This document shows, in pieces, positions 17,041 through 26,651 of a stretch of 64,000 bases of DNA (positions are counted from its first letter, which is position 1; each line of letters opens with the position of its first letter). The notes beneath the pieces were generated by a model. The model worked only from the letters and a program-made list of their open reading frames with translations, ran no database searches and was not told where the DNA came from. The position numbers and the translations under genes are program-made. The DNA is from Acorus gramineus (Eukaryota > Streptophyta > Magnoliopsida > Acorales > Acoraceae). The DNA lies in the NCBI GenBank assembly GCA_030737835.1, contig JAUJYN010000067.1:1-64000 (forward strand), in the 5' to 3' direction.

Positions 17041-19508
17041 CTTACTACTTCTGTGTGCCCGTTCTTGGCTGCTCGATGCAGCGGTGTCAAGTCGTCGTCG
17101 TCCATACGGTCGACGTCGACTTTGCCAGGCGCGAGCAGTATCTGTTGTACGACTTGGTCAAGCCCAAGACTAGACGCCAAATGCAAAGTGGATGCGTCTG
17201 GCGGGAATTCAGCATATTTGTCCTGACGACGATCAAGCCATTGCGTGCGCTCTGCGCCGGGTACACACAGTCTTCGTGCCAGCTCTCTAGTTGCTATCCG
17301 ATGTTGCACTGCTGACTGTCGGTAGTGTGCGGGCCACATCTGGCAGCAGTATCTGAACATCGACCGGGCCCATTTCGCGTGCTCGCTACCCGAGAAATCC
17401 CGTGTCGAGAGGTAAAGCCATAGGACATTAGCACATGGTATTGTGAGAATTCCATGAGCCTGAGCTAGTGAAATGGAGTGTCGCCATACGAAACCGGCTT
17501 CGGTAATGACGTCGGACATGTTTGATGATGACGTTTTGATCAAGAACTCTCTTGCCGTTTGGTGCAAAAGGTAGATCTTACCGTCCACAACGCTGACAAA
17601 GAGACCACACAGATCTCGAATCTCTCCTTGGATTCTCTCCTGTGTTATCATATTGTCCAGAAGCGCACTCCACGTCTGTTGGCCATCATTGTACGCAAGG
17701 AAGACAGCAATATCCATCAAGGCCAGAGGTCTCTCTGCGGCCAGAACGAAGCCTAGGAGCTTTCTCGTGTCCTCCTGATCCTCACTCTTAGCTAGTAAGC
17801 TTTCATATATGTAGTACACTGTTTGGGGCAACTTGGTAGTACTGGTAAGATCAAGGATATCTTGCTTCTTCATTGCCCTTTTCCGTTTCATCAGGCCGTC
17901 GAACACAAGCGTCACCCACAGATATGTCCGATTCGGGACCTTGAGTATGTTTTCCTGAAGTAACTCCTGTTCTTGAGTAGACATGCACCAAAACTTTGCA
18001 GCTTCTTCGACACGAGCTTGAATGACTAGTCGTATTTCATGCACGATCTCCTCCGTGACAGGTCCTTCGTCGCCTTGGATGTGGATCGACGACGCTTCGA
18101 ACCCATTGCGTTCTTGTACAACCTTTCGGGATATATGTTCATATGGACGGCCAGTCAGAAGAAAACGCAAAGTTGAAACATTGACCCTCCTGATCGCGTA
18201 ATGAGCTCGTCTCGATCTGGCTCGCAACACTCGTCGAGGGCATCGAGCACACAGACGGTCTCTTGGCAAGCGGCGGCAGCGATGAAGGCATTCCAAATCT
18301 CTGTGAACGAATCGAAGTATTTGTCGCCTTGTGACCGGAAGGTCTTGAGTAGTCGACTTCCTCCTTCCGTCGTAAATATGTTCTGGTTCGAGGAGAGAAG
18401 CTGGTGTAGAAGAGCGCACGCTGCCCCTAAGCAAGTCTTTTGATCCTGGAAGTCGTCTTTGAAAAAGGCGTAGCATATGGTGTGATCCTTTGAGGGCAAC
18501 ACAGTATCGATGAGATGTCTCGAGAGGACCGATTTTCCACATCCTGGGTCCGCCGTGACATATAGTACGGTGGTCTTTGGTTCCCCGCAGTTTATGGTAG
18601 CGTTCCAAGCTTGAAACTTCCCGTGTGTCACGAACCACTGGCAAGTTCCCTTCACTGCCTTGGAGTTTCTGTTTTTGCGATCCTCGTAGAGATACGTATG
18701 TGCATATAGCTTTTGAAGAAACTCATTGACCTCTCTCTGCATCTTCTCGGCAGTTGCCCAGATCGAAGTCTATGCGTTATTGAGATTGCTTGTTTGAGTC
18801 GGAGTTCTGCAAGTGCTTGTCCTTCTTCATACCGTAGGGACATAGAAACCTCAAACAACCCGATCTGACTATAAGCCAAGTCCTCCGGTCTGGTGGTTGT
18901 ACGTCGCGCCATCCATGCAAGCCTCTCGTCCACGCTCAGCTCTTTTCTGAGTTCTGGCTGATCGATGACGGATTCGGGAATGCTGGTGATCGCGGACACA
19001 TCACAGTTCAACCTAGGCCCGACGTGATCTAATGGCATTGTAAAATCCTTGCTCGTTTGGGCTTTGTGGCCAAGAACGTTCCATTCACTTGAGAGAAAGA
19101 CGACTAGACGTGGCGCAAGCAGCTCTTGCAATGTCCATCCACGAGTAAACCAAACGCTTTTTCCAAGCTCTTCAACTTCGAGCACATCGTTCAAGTATGT
19201 TAGACAGACCGCCGCGCTCTCATACCATTTGTACATGGCCGTGATCGCTTCTTGCAACTCTTGACTGCTGCTCTTGTCAATGCAGCAGGTGTCGATCCAC
19301 AAATACTTAACGTCAGGCACATTGTTGCGGATGAATGCGGCGTAGCGCTGGGTCTTTTGGTATCCCAAGCTGTCGAAGTTGCGCTAGCTTGGAGATCGTG
19401 CAAGCTGAACTCAGCGCCGTCGATCCACCGGTGCGATGCGATCGCATAGTGTGGTCTCAAACGCGAAAAGGTCTCGAGTTCAAGCGAATAGACGTTCAGT
19501 AACCGCAT

Positions 19509-20914
19509 TGCAATGAGTGCACGCACATTCGGTCAGTTCGTTGTGGGATGCATCGTGCAGCCTTGCCAGCATGTCGTCTACTGACTAATTAGTCAGCGAA
19601 GGCTTGGTCGATTAAAGCATGGCGAGAACAGGCGAACGATTCGAGGTCGTCCCCAACATTCTCCGGCACGGGCCGCAATGGCTATTACCGAAGAAACAGA
19701 TCGAAGTCGGCACATCGCAAGCGATCACGACAGGATACGTCATTGACAGCCATACTCTATCTCCAATCCAATGCGGCGGTTGCAACATCATACGAACCAC
19801 ATGTTATTGCAGTGCGTGCAAGTCATCAGCCGTGGTCTCATTGCGATATCCTATCGTCGTCTTCACCGGTGCTATAGTAGTCCATGCCGTCAGCTCCCAC
19901 TCACATTGACCTAATCACGGATGTGGCACCTCTCCGAATCCAACACCAGTAAGAAATAAGGTTCTTTGGCGCCGGCTCAACGAGCGGACCGGCTAGCCCT
20001 TTGTTCTCACAGCCGAAAAGCAAAGAGTAGTATACTCAGTCTCCGATGGCTTTTCGGGACGAACGTCCTTTTTCCATACATCTTGCGTGACGGGTGTGAA
20101 GTGGACGACCAGGTGTTGCGGAACAACAGTCGCGCTACATGAACGCCAGATGAGCACCGGTGATCTCCTCACCACAAGCAAGTTCATGGTGCCGATTCAT
20201 AGAATACACGTTGAGAGACCAGAAAGATGGTGGTCGCGATGCAGGTGATGAGGTTTTCCGTGACACGACCGCAACACGGCCGCTCGGCTGCGCACTTGTA
20301 ATCTCTTCGCCACGTGCGTTTCCTACGATTAACTCGCACAGGGTAACTAACGCGCAAATAGCATCGGTGGGCTGACACTCATCCGCATCTCAGTCTACGA
20401 TCACTGATCCCGCGGACGACTCGTGCTACAATTGGCAGATCATTCGATATGAGTCTCAGCGGATAAGTCGGTCAGGCTCACCGATTGTGCTCGGGTAGGT
20501 GAGTACGACCGTGAAGATAATGTCTTGTCCGGAATGAAAATGTCGATGATAGTCTGGATAGATCACTTGACTTCACAAGAATCCGATAGCCTATGGAGCT
20601 TTGCTCACAGAGCCAGCTGTGGCATCCAGTCATGATGATCAACACAGCTCAAGTTCATTTACTGTTTGAAACAATATCCGATGCTTGACCCCTGACAACC
20701 CTTGTACCAGACTGTATCTATCGTCCGTTGAAGCTCAATGTCAATTGAGTACGAGAACGAAGTTACGCCGCATCCCAACAACCACTTGACAAAAGCAAGA
20801 TACCACACCACGATTTGTCATCATATTGAATCTGCAAGTTCAACGGTGCGGAGCCATCCTAATAAGAAACGATGAGCGCGATTGATAAGTGGCAAAGCCC
20901 GCTCCGATACTCCC
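19509..20914. other. Upstream region of the ankyrin receptor
   Basis: No gene recognised. 20310-20500 is repeat R2 copy 2. Small open frames here have no family signal. Confidence 0.5.
20310..20500 (+). repeat. Dispersed repeat R2, copy 2
   Basis: Matches 12050-12290 in block order: TTTCCTACGATTAACTCGCA, GCGCAAATAG, GATCCCGCGGACGACTCG, CAATTGGCAGATCATTCGAT. The copies are clearly diverged. It lies about 800-1000 bases upstream of the HET start at 19508. Confidence 0.5.
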
Positions 20915-21868
20915 TCATAGCTCTGGAGGTCTTGTTCTTTTTCGGCCTCTTGAATGTTCTTGTTTGGGATGAAACTCCACGCCCGAGTCTTCGTTGTCGT
21001 CGGAGGGCATTTGGTCCGAGAAGGTATGATCGCGGTTACCGTAACTATCTTGTTCTGCCGGAAGCCGCGCACGTTTTCGCGGACTATTGCTATCTTGTTT
21101 TCGTGGGCTTATATTGCGGGATCGTTGTTGTCGCTCTCTCCAAAGCTCTTCTCCGGGAATAAGTTGAGCTGCCACCCCCGGCCCACCAAGATAACGCTGC
21201 GTGGACTGAGTGAGGAATGTCGACTCGTACAACCTGAGATAGCATAGACAAAGCGAACCCATGCGCATGATGGTGAAGTGTATTGTAGTCCACCACGCAG
21301 CGGTCGCCGATGATGGACAAACGCGGACTTCCTCACCGGTTTGGCGAAAACACAATGCATCCGATATTCTCCTTCCAGTAATAGCGGAAAGATACAGAAT
21401 AAATTGTCGTCCCAACAGCTTATGGAGATGTGCTGTCATTGGAATCAAGTTTCCGGGAACGCTTGTTTCGTAACCAACAGTATCGGTGCTCCTTGATCTT
21501 CCAGATTCCGCCACCGCTCGTACGCCCATGCCGTTGTCCGTCCACCATTGCCATTCCGTCCTTTCTATCAGGTGTGCTTGTTCAACACCACCGTCTTCAC
21601 CGGTGATACAACAATCCATGTCGGCTTGATCCTCGTCTTCACGATTTTTGCACGGCAGCGCCCCGAGCCAGGTTTCTGGCATATCGTCGGAACGGTATTT
21701 CCACTCGCGGAAGCTTCGAACCGTCGGATAAAGATCTTGGTTCGCGTCTTGACCATGATTGATCTCGTCCAAATGATACCAATAATGCCCTGCTTTTAAT
21801 CCGTCACAGTTGGGCACTTTAGCTGAGCTTCTCTCGCGCTTTGTGGTGAAAAATCCTTTGCGGCACAT
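20915..21868 (-). CDS. HNH-domain protein, diverged paralogue
   Basis: Open frame of 317 residues from ATG. Early landmarks match the gene at 6701: LKAGHYWYHL, YPTVRSFREWKY, then CCITGEDGGVEQAHLIERTEWQWW and NLIPMTAHLHKLL, which hold the HNH histidines. After residue 165 similarity to the family fades: the LYHN and ARFAW-type segments are not seen, and a basic Ser/Arg/Lys tail follows (SPRKRARLP, GRKRTRPPEL). It may be an active but diverged copy, or a gene whose C-terminal half has shifted out of frame. It is followed upstream by a TPR scrap, as the first HNH gene is followed by the TPR end of a receptor. Confidence 0.7.
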   Translation of the reverse strand: MCRKGFFTTKRERSSAKVPNCDGLKAGHYWYHLDEINHGQDANQDLYPTVRSFREWKYRSDDMPETWLGALPCKNREDEDQADMDCCITGEDGGVEQAHLIERTEWQWWTDNGMGVRAVAESGRSRSTDTVGYETSVPGNLIPMTAHLHKLLGRQFILYLSAITGRRISDALCFRQTGEEVRVCPSSATAAWWTTIHFTIMRMGSLCLCYLRLYESTFLTQSTQRYLGGPGVAAQLIPGEELWRERQQRSRNISPRKQDSNSPRKRARLPAEQDSYGNRDHTFSDQMPSDDNEDSGVEFHPKQEHSRGRKRTRPPEL

Positions 21869-21934
21869 TGAAAGGATGTAGCAAGTCTGCTATGCGATGT
21901 CATACTCAACACATGCTTGATCATTGTCGTTCGT

Positions 21935-22038
21935 GGAGAGCGCGGGGATCCAGCCCACATGCTTTCTCATACTCTCTCAGGGCTCGTATTAAAAACTCCT
22001 CGGCCTCGCTCATCTTTCCTTGATGAGTATACATGATG
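21935..22038 (-). pseudogene. TPR fragment of a HET/NB-ARC/TPR receptor
   Basis: The minus strand reads YTHQGKMSEAEEFLIRAL and REYEKACGLDPRAL, one TPR unit of the same kind as in the receptor at 8453-11773. Nothing else of the receptor was found nearby. It lies 67 bases upstream of the second HNH gene, on the same strand. Confidence 0.75.
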
Positions 22039-22531
22039 TCGTGGTCCTGCGTACTTCATCAATATCGATAGTCGCAGTCGTAGATCACATTTCAAGTCCA
22101 CCAACCTTTCGAGTATACGAGGCTCTTATGTACTGGCATTATTGCTATGATGACATATTGAGAGTAATCACGATTGATCAACCATGATCAACCGTGATCA
22201 ACCGTGATAAATCACGTGACCCGTGTCTTGCTATACGCATGCTCATATCTCTAGTCACGCTTGATGACACATAAAACTCCCGTCATCGACCGGCTCAAGG
22301 AAATGAAGACGATCGAATTCGTGAGAGACGCGTTGAGGACCGAAGCTTGGACCACCAGAATGAATATAAATGTTCCCTTTCCCTTGGACATTTCCTCTTC
22401 CTTTCCCTACTTCATAACCAGTTTGACCTTCGCTCAGAGACCCGACATTCGACTGTTGCCAGAACCTCTTATTCCAACGGAAAGAAACCATCGTACTCTC
22501 GCTGCAACCCTTTATCTTTGAAAAAGAAACC
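22039..22531. other. Intergenic
   Basis: No gene recognised. At 22166-22212 an approximately 11-bp unit (GATCAACCGT-like) is repeated about four times. Confidence 0.45.
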
Positions 22532-23574
22532 ATGGTGGGGATCCCGTGGGCAAAAGACTCAAATTTACGCAACCTTGATATTTTTGACTTGTTGGGACTC
22601 GATCCCTATGCTGACCGCCGCTTGATTTGGAAGAGTTCATCTCCAAGGTTCGCAAAGTGAGCCGTCTGCTCCACCCTGACCGCCGACCCGGAGACGGCAT
22701 GCCCTACACCATCAATCAGAGCAATGCCGTGCTTGACTGGCTTCAACGTCGGGGAAGCGAGAGTTCCGGTCTGACTGGTCAGGAGATGGTGGACCATCTA
22801 TATCACAATGGTGCAGCCTCATACCAGTCGAGATGGAATCCGCAAGGGGAAGGGTTAGTCCAGAGTGGCAAAATCTGCCATGATACTCCTGGACTACTGT
22901 TGCCTGTACCTGGGCGGAGACGACCGAAACAGGTGCCAGTGGTCTTGACATCATCACCATCAGCTCCCACGCCCACAACGAGCGCTTCCAGGCCTACTCC
23001 GCCGCATACGCGAGCTAGACCTCGGTCTGCGTGTTCGACGAGGTCCAGCAACCCGACAACTCCTAGGACTAGCTACTACTGCCGCAAAACTCGGCCGCAT
23101 GGAAATACTGCACGCACTTATCCGTATCCTCCTCGTCCTCCCCCTTCCCCTACTCCACCGTCACCACCACGATCATCAATATTCGTAGCAAACCAGACTT
23201 TGATCAATCTATTGATCCGGGCCGGTGACCCCACCTGTGGACAAGTGGTGGTAGCAGTGGTGAGTCTGACTGGTGGATTGCTTCGGTCACGACACATGGT
23301 GGTGATCCAGGAATGGAGCCCGACGTTAGCGGACGCCCGGTATCGGATCGCGGGAAGGGATATGCATGGCGAGGAAGTATCTGATGGCACTGGCTCAAGC
23401 GACTTGTTGACGTTCGAAGAGTTACAAGGAAGATCTGCCCAGTTTTTGGGACGATTCGTCGGTGCCACAAAGGACGAGCTACGTTTGTTCGCCGGTAACA
23501 TGTATCTCAAAAGAAGTCGTCTGCCGTGTGATCTGAAGAAACTGCCGTTGAGAGACCGATCTCCCAGCCGATAG
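22532..23574 (+). pseudogene. J-domain-like protein, frame-broken
   Basis: An ATG in good context (AAACCATGG) at 22532 opens a frame reading LDIFDLLGLDPYADRRL. The next frame, from about 22627, continues EEFISKVRKVSRLLHPDRRP with the HPD motif of J domains. The frame changes by one base near 22620. Around 22890-23010 another frame reads like protein (VACTWAETTETGASGLDI), while the annotated frame there is Pro/Thr-rich, so at least one more pair of shifts is likely. The C-terminal part (TKDELRLFAGNMYL) has no known family. J domains recruit Hsp70; this one departs from standard J domains, so the assignment is tentative. A solo LTR starts 30 bases after the stop. Confidence 0.55.
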
Positions 23575-23604
23575 CCGGGGTGTCAGGAGAATGCATGTTA
23601 TGGA

Positions 23605-23846
23605 TGTCACGGGCCCAGCTGGGTCCTTAGGACATAAGGTTATACTCCTGTGTAGGGAGGGTTGGGTCTTGAGTACTTGGTATGAAACGATGTTGGGTGT
23701 GACCAGTTAGTATGAGTTAATGTATTGAGTTGAGCACGAAGCTCCTACGTACTTGCTATCGTGTGTTTATATATTCGGAGTGATCACTTATATATAGTGT
23801 TCCTGATTATGCGCGTGCGTGCGTAGTTCTCGTCACGTTCGTGACA
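23605..23846 (+). mobile_element. Solo LTR, related to the one at 13899, with 5-bp target duplication
   Basis: A 242-bp element starting TGTCACGGG and ending CGTGACA, flanked by ATGGA at 23600-23604 and 23847-23851. It shares the core TTGAGTTGAGCACGAAGCTC with the LTR at 13899-14197 and has the same orientation. No internal region is present. The clear divergence between the two copies suggests old insertions. Confidence 0.85.
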
Positions 23847-23851
23847 ATGGA

Positions 23852-24402
23852 ATACGGCATTTGATTGATAGCATCGGAGCTTGGTGCTTTACAGATTTCA
23901 CTGCAAAGGGTGTTCTTCGCCTGAATACGGCAACAACTTTGTGCAATGTCGTCGAGTTCTTGAGACATTATAAATGATGACAAAACAGGAGCAACCATTG
24001 GAATGGGATGCGCTGATGAACCGACGTAATATTATCATAGGAGATTTTATCACTTGTGAACGGTCAAATTGACTTCGACACATTTTGTATCAGAGCCGAT
24101 AGTGTAATTGCTCAAGTATGGAATGATCACACCGAGGAAGACATGAATATGAACGGAAGAGACAATATTGCTGTCCATATCGTGAAGAATTGTCTGATAT
24201 GGAGTAAGAGGTATGCTATGGAATGATGCAAAAGCCAAATTCAGATTTCTAGCATTAAAAGAATTACATTTGACGCGGATGACAGCTGTTCATCAAGAAT
24301 AGGGCCGGACGACCTATCCTGCCAGGTTTTCCATCTTCATCATGATCGTTCATGCATGAGTCCATCTGATTTTTGTCTTCGACATTGGGGCAGTCTTGTA
24401 GT
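23852..24402. other. Intergenic
   Basis: Nothing recognised beyond the likely 3' region of the minus-strand gene at 24403. Confidence 0.4.
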
Positions 24403-25398
24403 CTAATCAGCTGCCTCTTCGGAACAAGTATCGTAGATCCCAGACTCGCTTCCTGATGGAAATCCGTTTGGAGAATCATAAAAGTAGAAGAAACCCAGCG
24501 TTCCAGGCGAGGAAGCTCCCTCCACGTCAAAGTCCATACAGTAAGTCCCGGACAATCCAAACCGATTGGATTGCTTGTTATCGTTCAACATTTCTTCTGC
24601 GATCTGTTCAGTCCACGAAGATTGACCAATGTCATAGATGCTGGAAAGATCGGAGCTCGATCCTTCGTCCCACATGTAGCCACCATAATATTCGGGACTA
24701 CCACTCGGGGCAGTGACCGTGGTAGCCTCGCTCTCGGTCTGACGTGCTGCCAGTCTAGTGGATGTAGGCCATTTCTCCGTTTGGGAGGCAATGAAACTGC
24801 GGTAGTCGAACGAACGCGGTGCAACATATACATGATGCAAACGCCTCTGGGTCAGTTGACGCTGTTCGTACCATATCGAGAAACACGGGTTGTGGTCGTC
24901 ATCGCACACAGTCTCCCCCACGTGGATAGGTAAGCTGTCGTTGGCCTCCAGATAATCGATTCGCGCACGATCGAAAACACTCAACCCGCTCGAGATTGTC
25001 GGATGATCCCAGGTATAGTAGCCGTTCCAGGAATCATCGTGATGCTCGAAATCTCGCTTCGAATTTGCTGAGATAACAGCCGCGATGGAACTGATAATGA
25101 AACCAGATACAGCACAAAACAGGGCAATGCCGCATGGGATTGGGCCCGCAAAAATTGCGGAGTTGACACAAGTCGCGGCGGCAGTGATACCAATGAAAAC
25201 AGCCGCATTTCCTACCCAAGCGGCAGTTGAGCGAGTCTGGAGAGAGGTGGTTCCATCCCAGCCATCGACACGAATGGCAATGTCCGTAATTGGATCCACA
25301 GATGTCCCTTCGCGGAATGTCTCGATGACGGCTGAGTATCCAACGGCAAGAAAAAGTATGAGAATGATGATAAAGCAATTAGACGACTGGGTCTTCAT
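24403..25398 (-). CDS. Secreted or membrane protein of unknown function
   Basis: 331 residues from the ATG at 25398, chosen because MKTQSSN is followed at once by a strong signal-peptide core (FIIILILFLAVGYSA). A 50-residue hydrophobic hairpin follows (WVGNAAVFIGITAAATCV and IPCGIALFCAVSGFIISSIA), ending in a dibasic SKRD that fits Kex2 processing. The remaining about 200 residues are hydrophilic, acidic and contain paired cysteines (VCDDDHNPCF, GTYCMDF, YDTCSEE). No known domain recognised. The layout (signal, hydrophobic hairpin, Kex2 site, Cys-containing soluble part) resembles fungal secreted preproproteins, but this is shape only. The frame also stays open to 25452. Confidence 0.6.
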   Translation of the reverse strand: MKTQSSNCFIIILILFLAVGYSAVIETFREGTSVDPITDIAIRVDGWDGTTSLQTRSTAAWVGNAAVFIGITAAATCVNSAIFAGPIPCGIALFCAVSGFIISSIAAVISANSKRDFEHHDDSWNGYYTWDHPTISSGLSVFDRARIDYLEANDSLPIHVGETVCDDDHNPCFSIWYEQRQLTQRRLHHVYVAPRSFDYRSFIASQTEKWPTSTRLAARQTESEATTVTAPSGSPEYYGGYMWDEGSSSDLSSIYDIGQSSWTEQIAEEMLNDNKQSNRFGLSGTYCMDFDVEGASSPGTLGFFYFYDSPNGFPSGSESGIYDTCSEEAAD

Positions 25399-26181
25399 GT
25401 CGCTTTGTGGAGTGGTAATAAAGAGGCTTAGATATCCGGGTTTCAAGTTCAAAACAAAACAGCTGTAGGTTGTATAAAACGAGCCAAGGGAACGATCGAT
25501 GGGAGTGCTCTCACGCAGCTGATGAAGTCTCTCTTTATAAACACTTGGAACGTCCTATCTGTGGGACTCGGACCCAAGCTCTAGTCGTAAGTCTTGTCAA
25601 CAGCTTGATTCAATACTAACTCATTCAGATACTTTTGATGCGTCGGGACGAGCTAAATTAGAACGTAGTCATGATTGATGCATCATCGTCGGCTGTGTCC
25701 ATCCGACTCGATCGATGATCTGCCGTTGATGTATTGACCCACATGTAACATTGCATTGTCACACCAAACGATAACCTCCCTTTCTACCGTTCACAACTGT
25801 GCCGTCCCAATCAGCGCTAACCTTGAGACCTTTGTTGGTGGACGGCTCACTACTCATGAATCTGCTGTGACTGATCCACAGTATGATAGTTTGGCCCACG
25901 TGTTGTTGGTGGCTGATCTTGTAGCACCGAACAGCCCATGTTCAGTGGATCAGACACGGCATGACGACCGAGAACGGCCATCTCCATGCCGTTGGACCCA
26001 CCGCGAGGCGACATTGTCACCTAAAGTATATTCATCTGGAACCAGTCTAGTCCTTCGGATCTGGGTTGAACTGGGAAAGAGCGCGATCGGAAGCTCTTCG
26101 TTCCAAACCTCTCTCAAGTGCGAGAGCATATAAACTCCAATATACCATGCCTTCAGATGAGTCTGTCATATCAGTTTAGCC
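25399..26181. other. Intergenic between divergently transcribed genes
   Basis: Contains the 5' regions of the minus-strand gene at 24403 and the plus-strand gene at 26182. No other gene recognised. Confidence 0.45.
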
Positions 26182-26651
26182 ATGATGTATGCGTTCTTGA
26201 GTGCTCCGCTCTTCACATTGACCTTGATCGCCAGCACGGTCAATGCCTTTACTTTGCGATTCTACGATGGATTCCAGTGCAATGGCGAGAATGCAGCTGT
26301 GATTACTGGCTTCACCACGCCCGATCAATGCTCAGTAAGCGATATGTCCTTTCCATACCAGCTATCATTGTCCAAGCTAATTTATGCAGACCGCTGGTCT
26401 CTTCGAGGACAACGCTCATTCTGTCCTCGTTGTTGCTGAGTCTGGAGACCCCTCTGGAGGCAGTAAGTTGACTTAGCAAATGCGTACCATTGTGGAACAC
26501 CTTGTTGATGCTGATGATGTATTGAACAGCCGTTGCATTCTACAGTAGCGACCATTGCAATACTTCCCAAACCCCCGTCGTTTTCGGTGCTACAGGATGC
26601 GTCGATTACAGTCAGCTAGGTGTCAACTCTTATGTATTGGAAACGCCATGA
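26182..26651 (+). CDS. Small secreted four-cysteine protein, three exons
   Basis: Exons 26182-26334, 26390-26462 and 26530-26651 give a 115-residue protein. Intron 1 (55 bp) has GTAAGC, GCTAAT and CAG; intron 2 (67 bp) has GTAAGT, CTGAT and CAG. Both joins keep frame, and exons 2 and 3 have no stop until the final TGA. Residues 1-22 are a clear signal peptide (FLSAPLFTLTLIASTVNA). The mature part has four cysteines, in GFQCNG, PDQCST, SDHCNT and TGCVDY, enough for two disulfides, and is Ser/Thr/Gly-rich. This size and pattern match candidate fungal effectors or surface proteins; no family recognised. Position in a subtelomere is common for such genes. Unspliced, only a truncated 85-residue frame is seen. 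Confidence 0.78.

Larger units (their letters stand above)
14218..19508 (-). pseudogene. HET / NACHT / ankyrin / SPRY receptor (fungal NLR), frame-broken
   Basis: Domains in order on the minus strand: HET (from MRLLNV at 19508; WIDTCCIDK, WFTRGWTLQELLAP), NACHT (YVTADPGCGKSVLS P-loop near 18530; VCVLDALDECCEPD Walker B near 18230; FLLTGRPYEHI), a winged-helix-like part, about twenty ankyrin units (17150-15050) and a C-terminal SPRY domain (from YFEVTI near 14800). Frame changes with no plausible intron occur near 19385, 18745 and 18195. The SPRY part needs two introns, 14763-14698 (66 bp, GC-AG, perfect CTAAC) and 14476-14423 (54 bp). A tandem ATAGG duplication at about 14371-14380 then stops the frame; without one copy it would run on into VQVSVNFG. 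The long NACHT-to-SPRY stretch (18200-14764) is fully open. Family role: self/non-self sensing and cell death. It may be a recent pseudogene or contain assembly errors. Confidence 0.85.

Noticed and set aside
15287-17173. Very long open frames on the + strand opposite the ankyrin array (628 and 320 codons)
   Set aside because: They follow from the 99-bp repeat having no stops in several frames. The protein is a Cys/Pro/Ser/Leu-rich repetition without family signal; the minus frame is clearly ankyrin.
24403-25398. Calling the secreted protein a killer toxin
   Set aside because: Only the general layout fits; no recognised motif of any toxin family was found.
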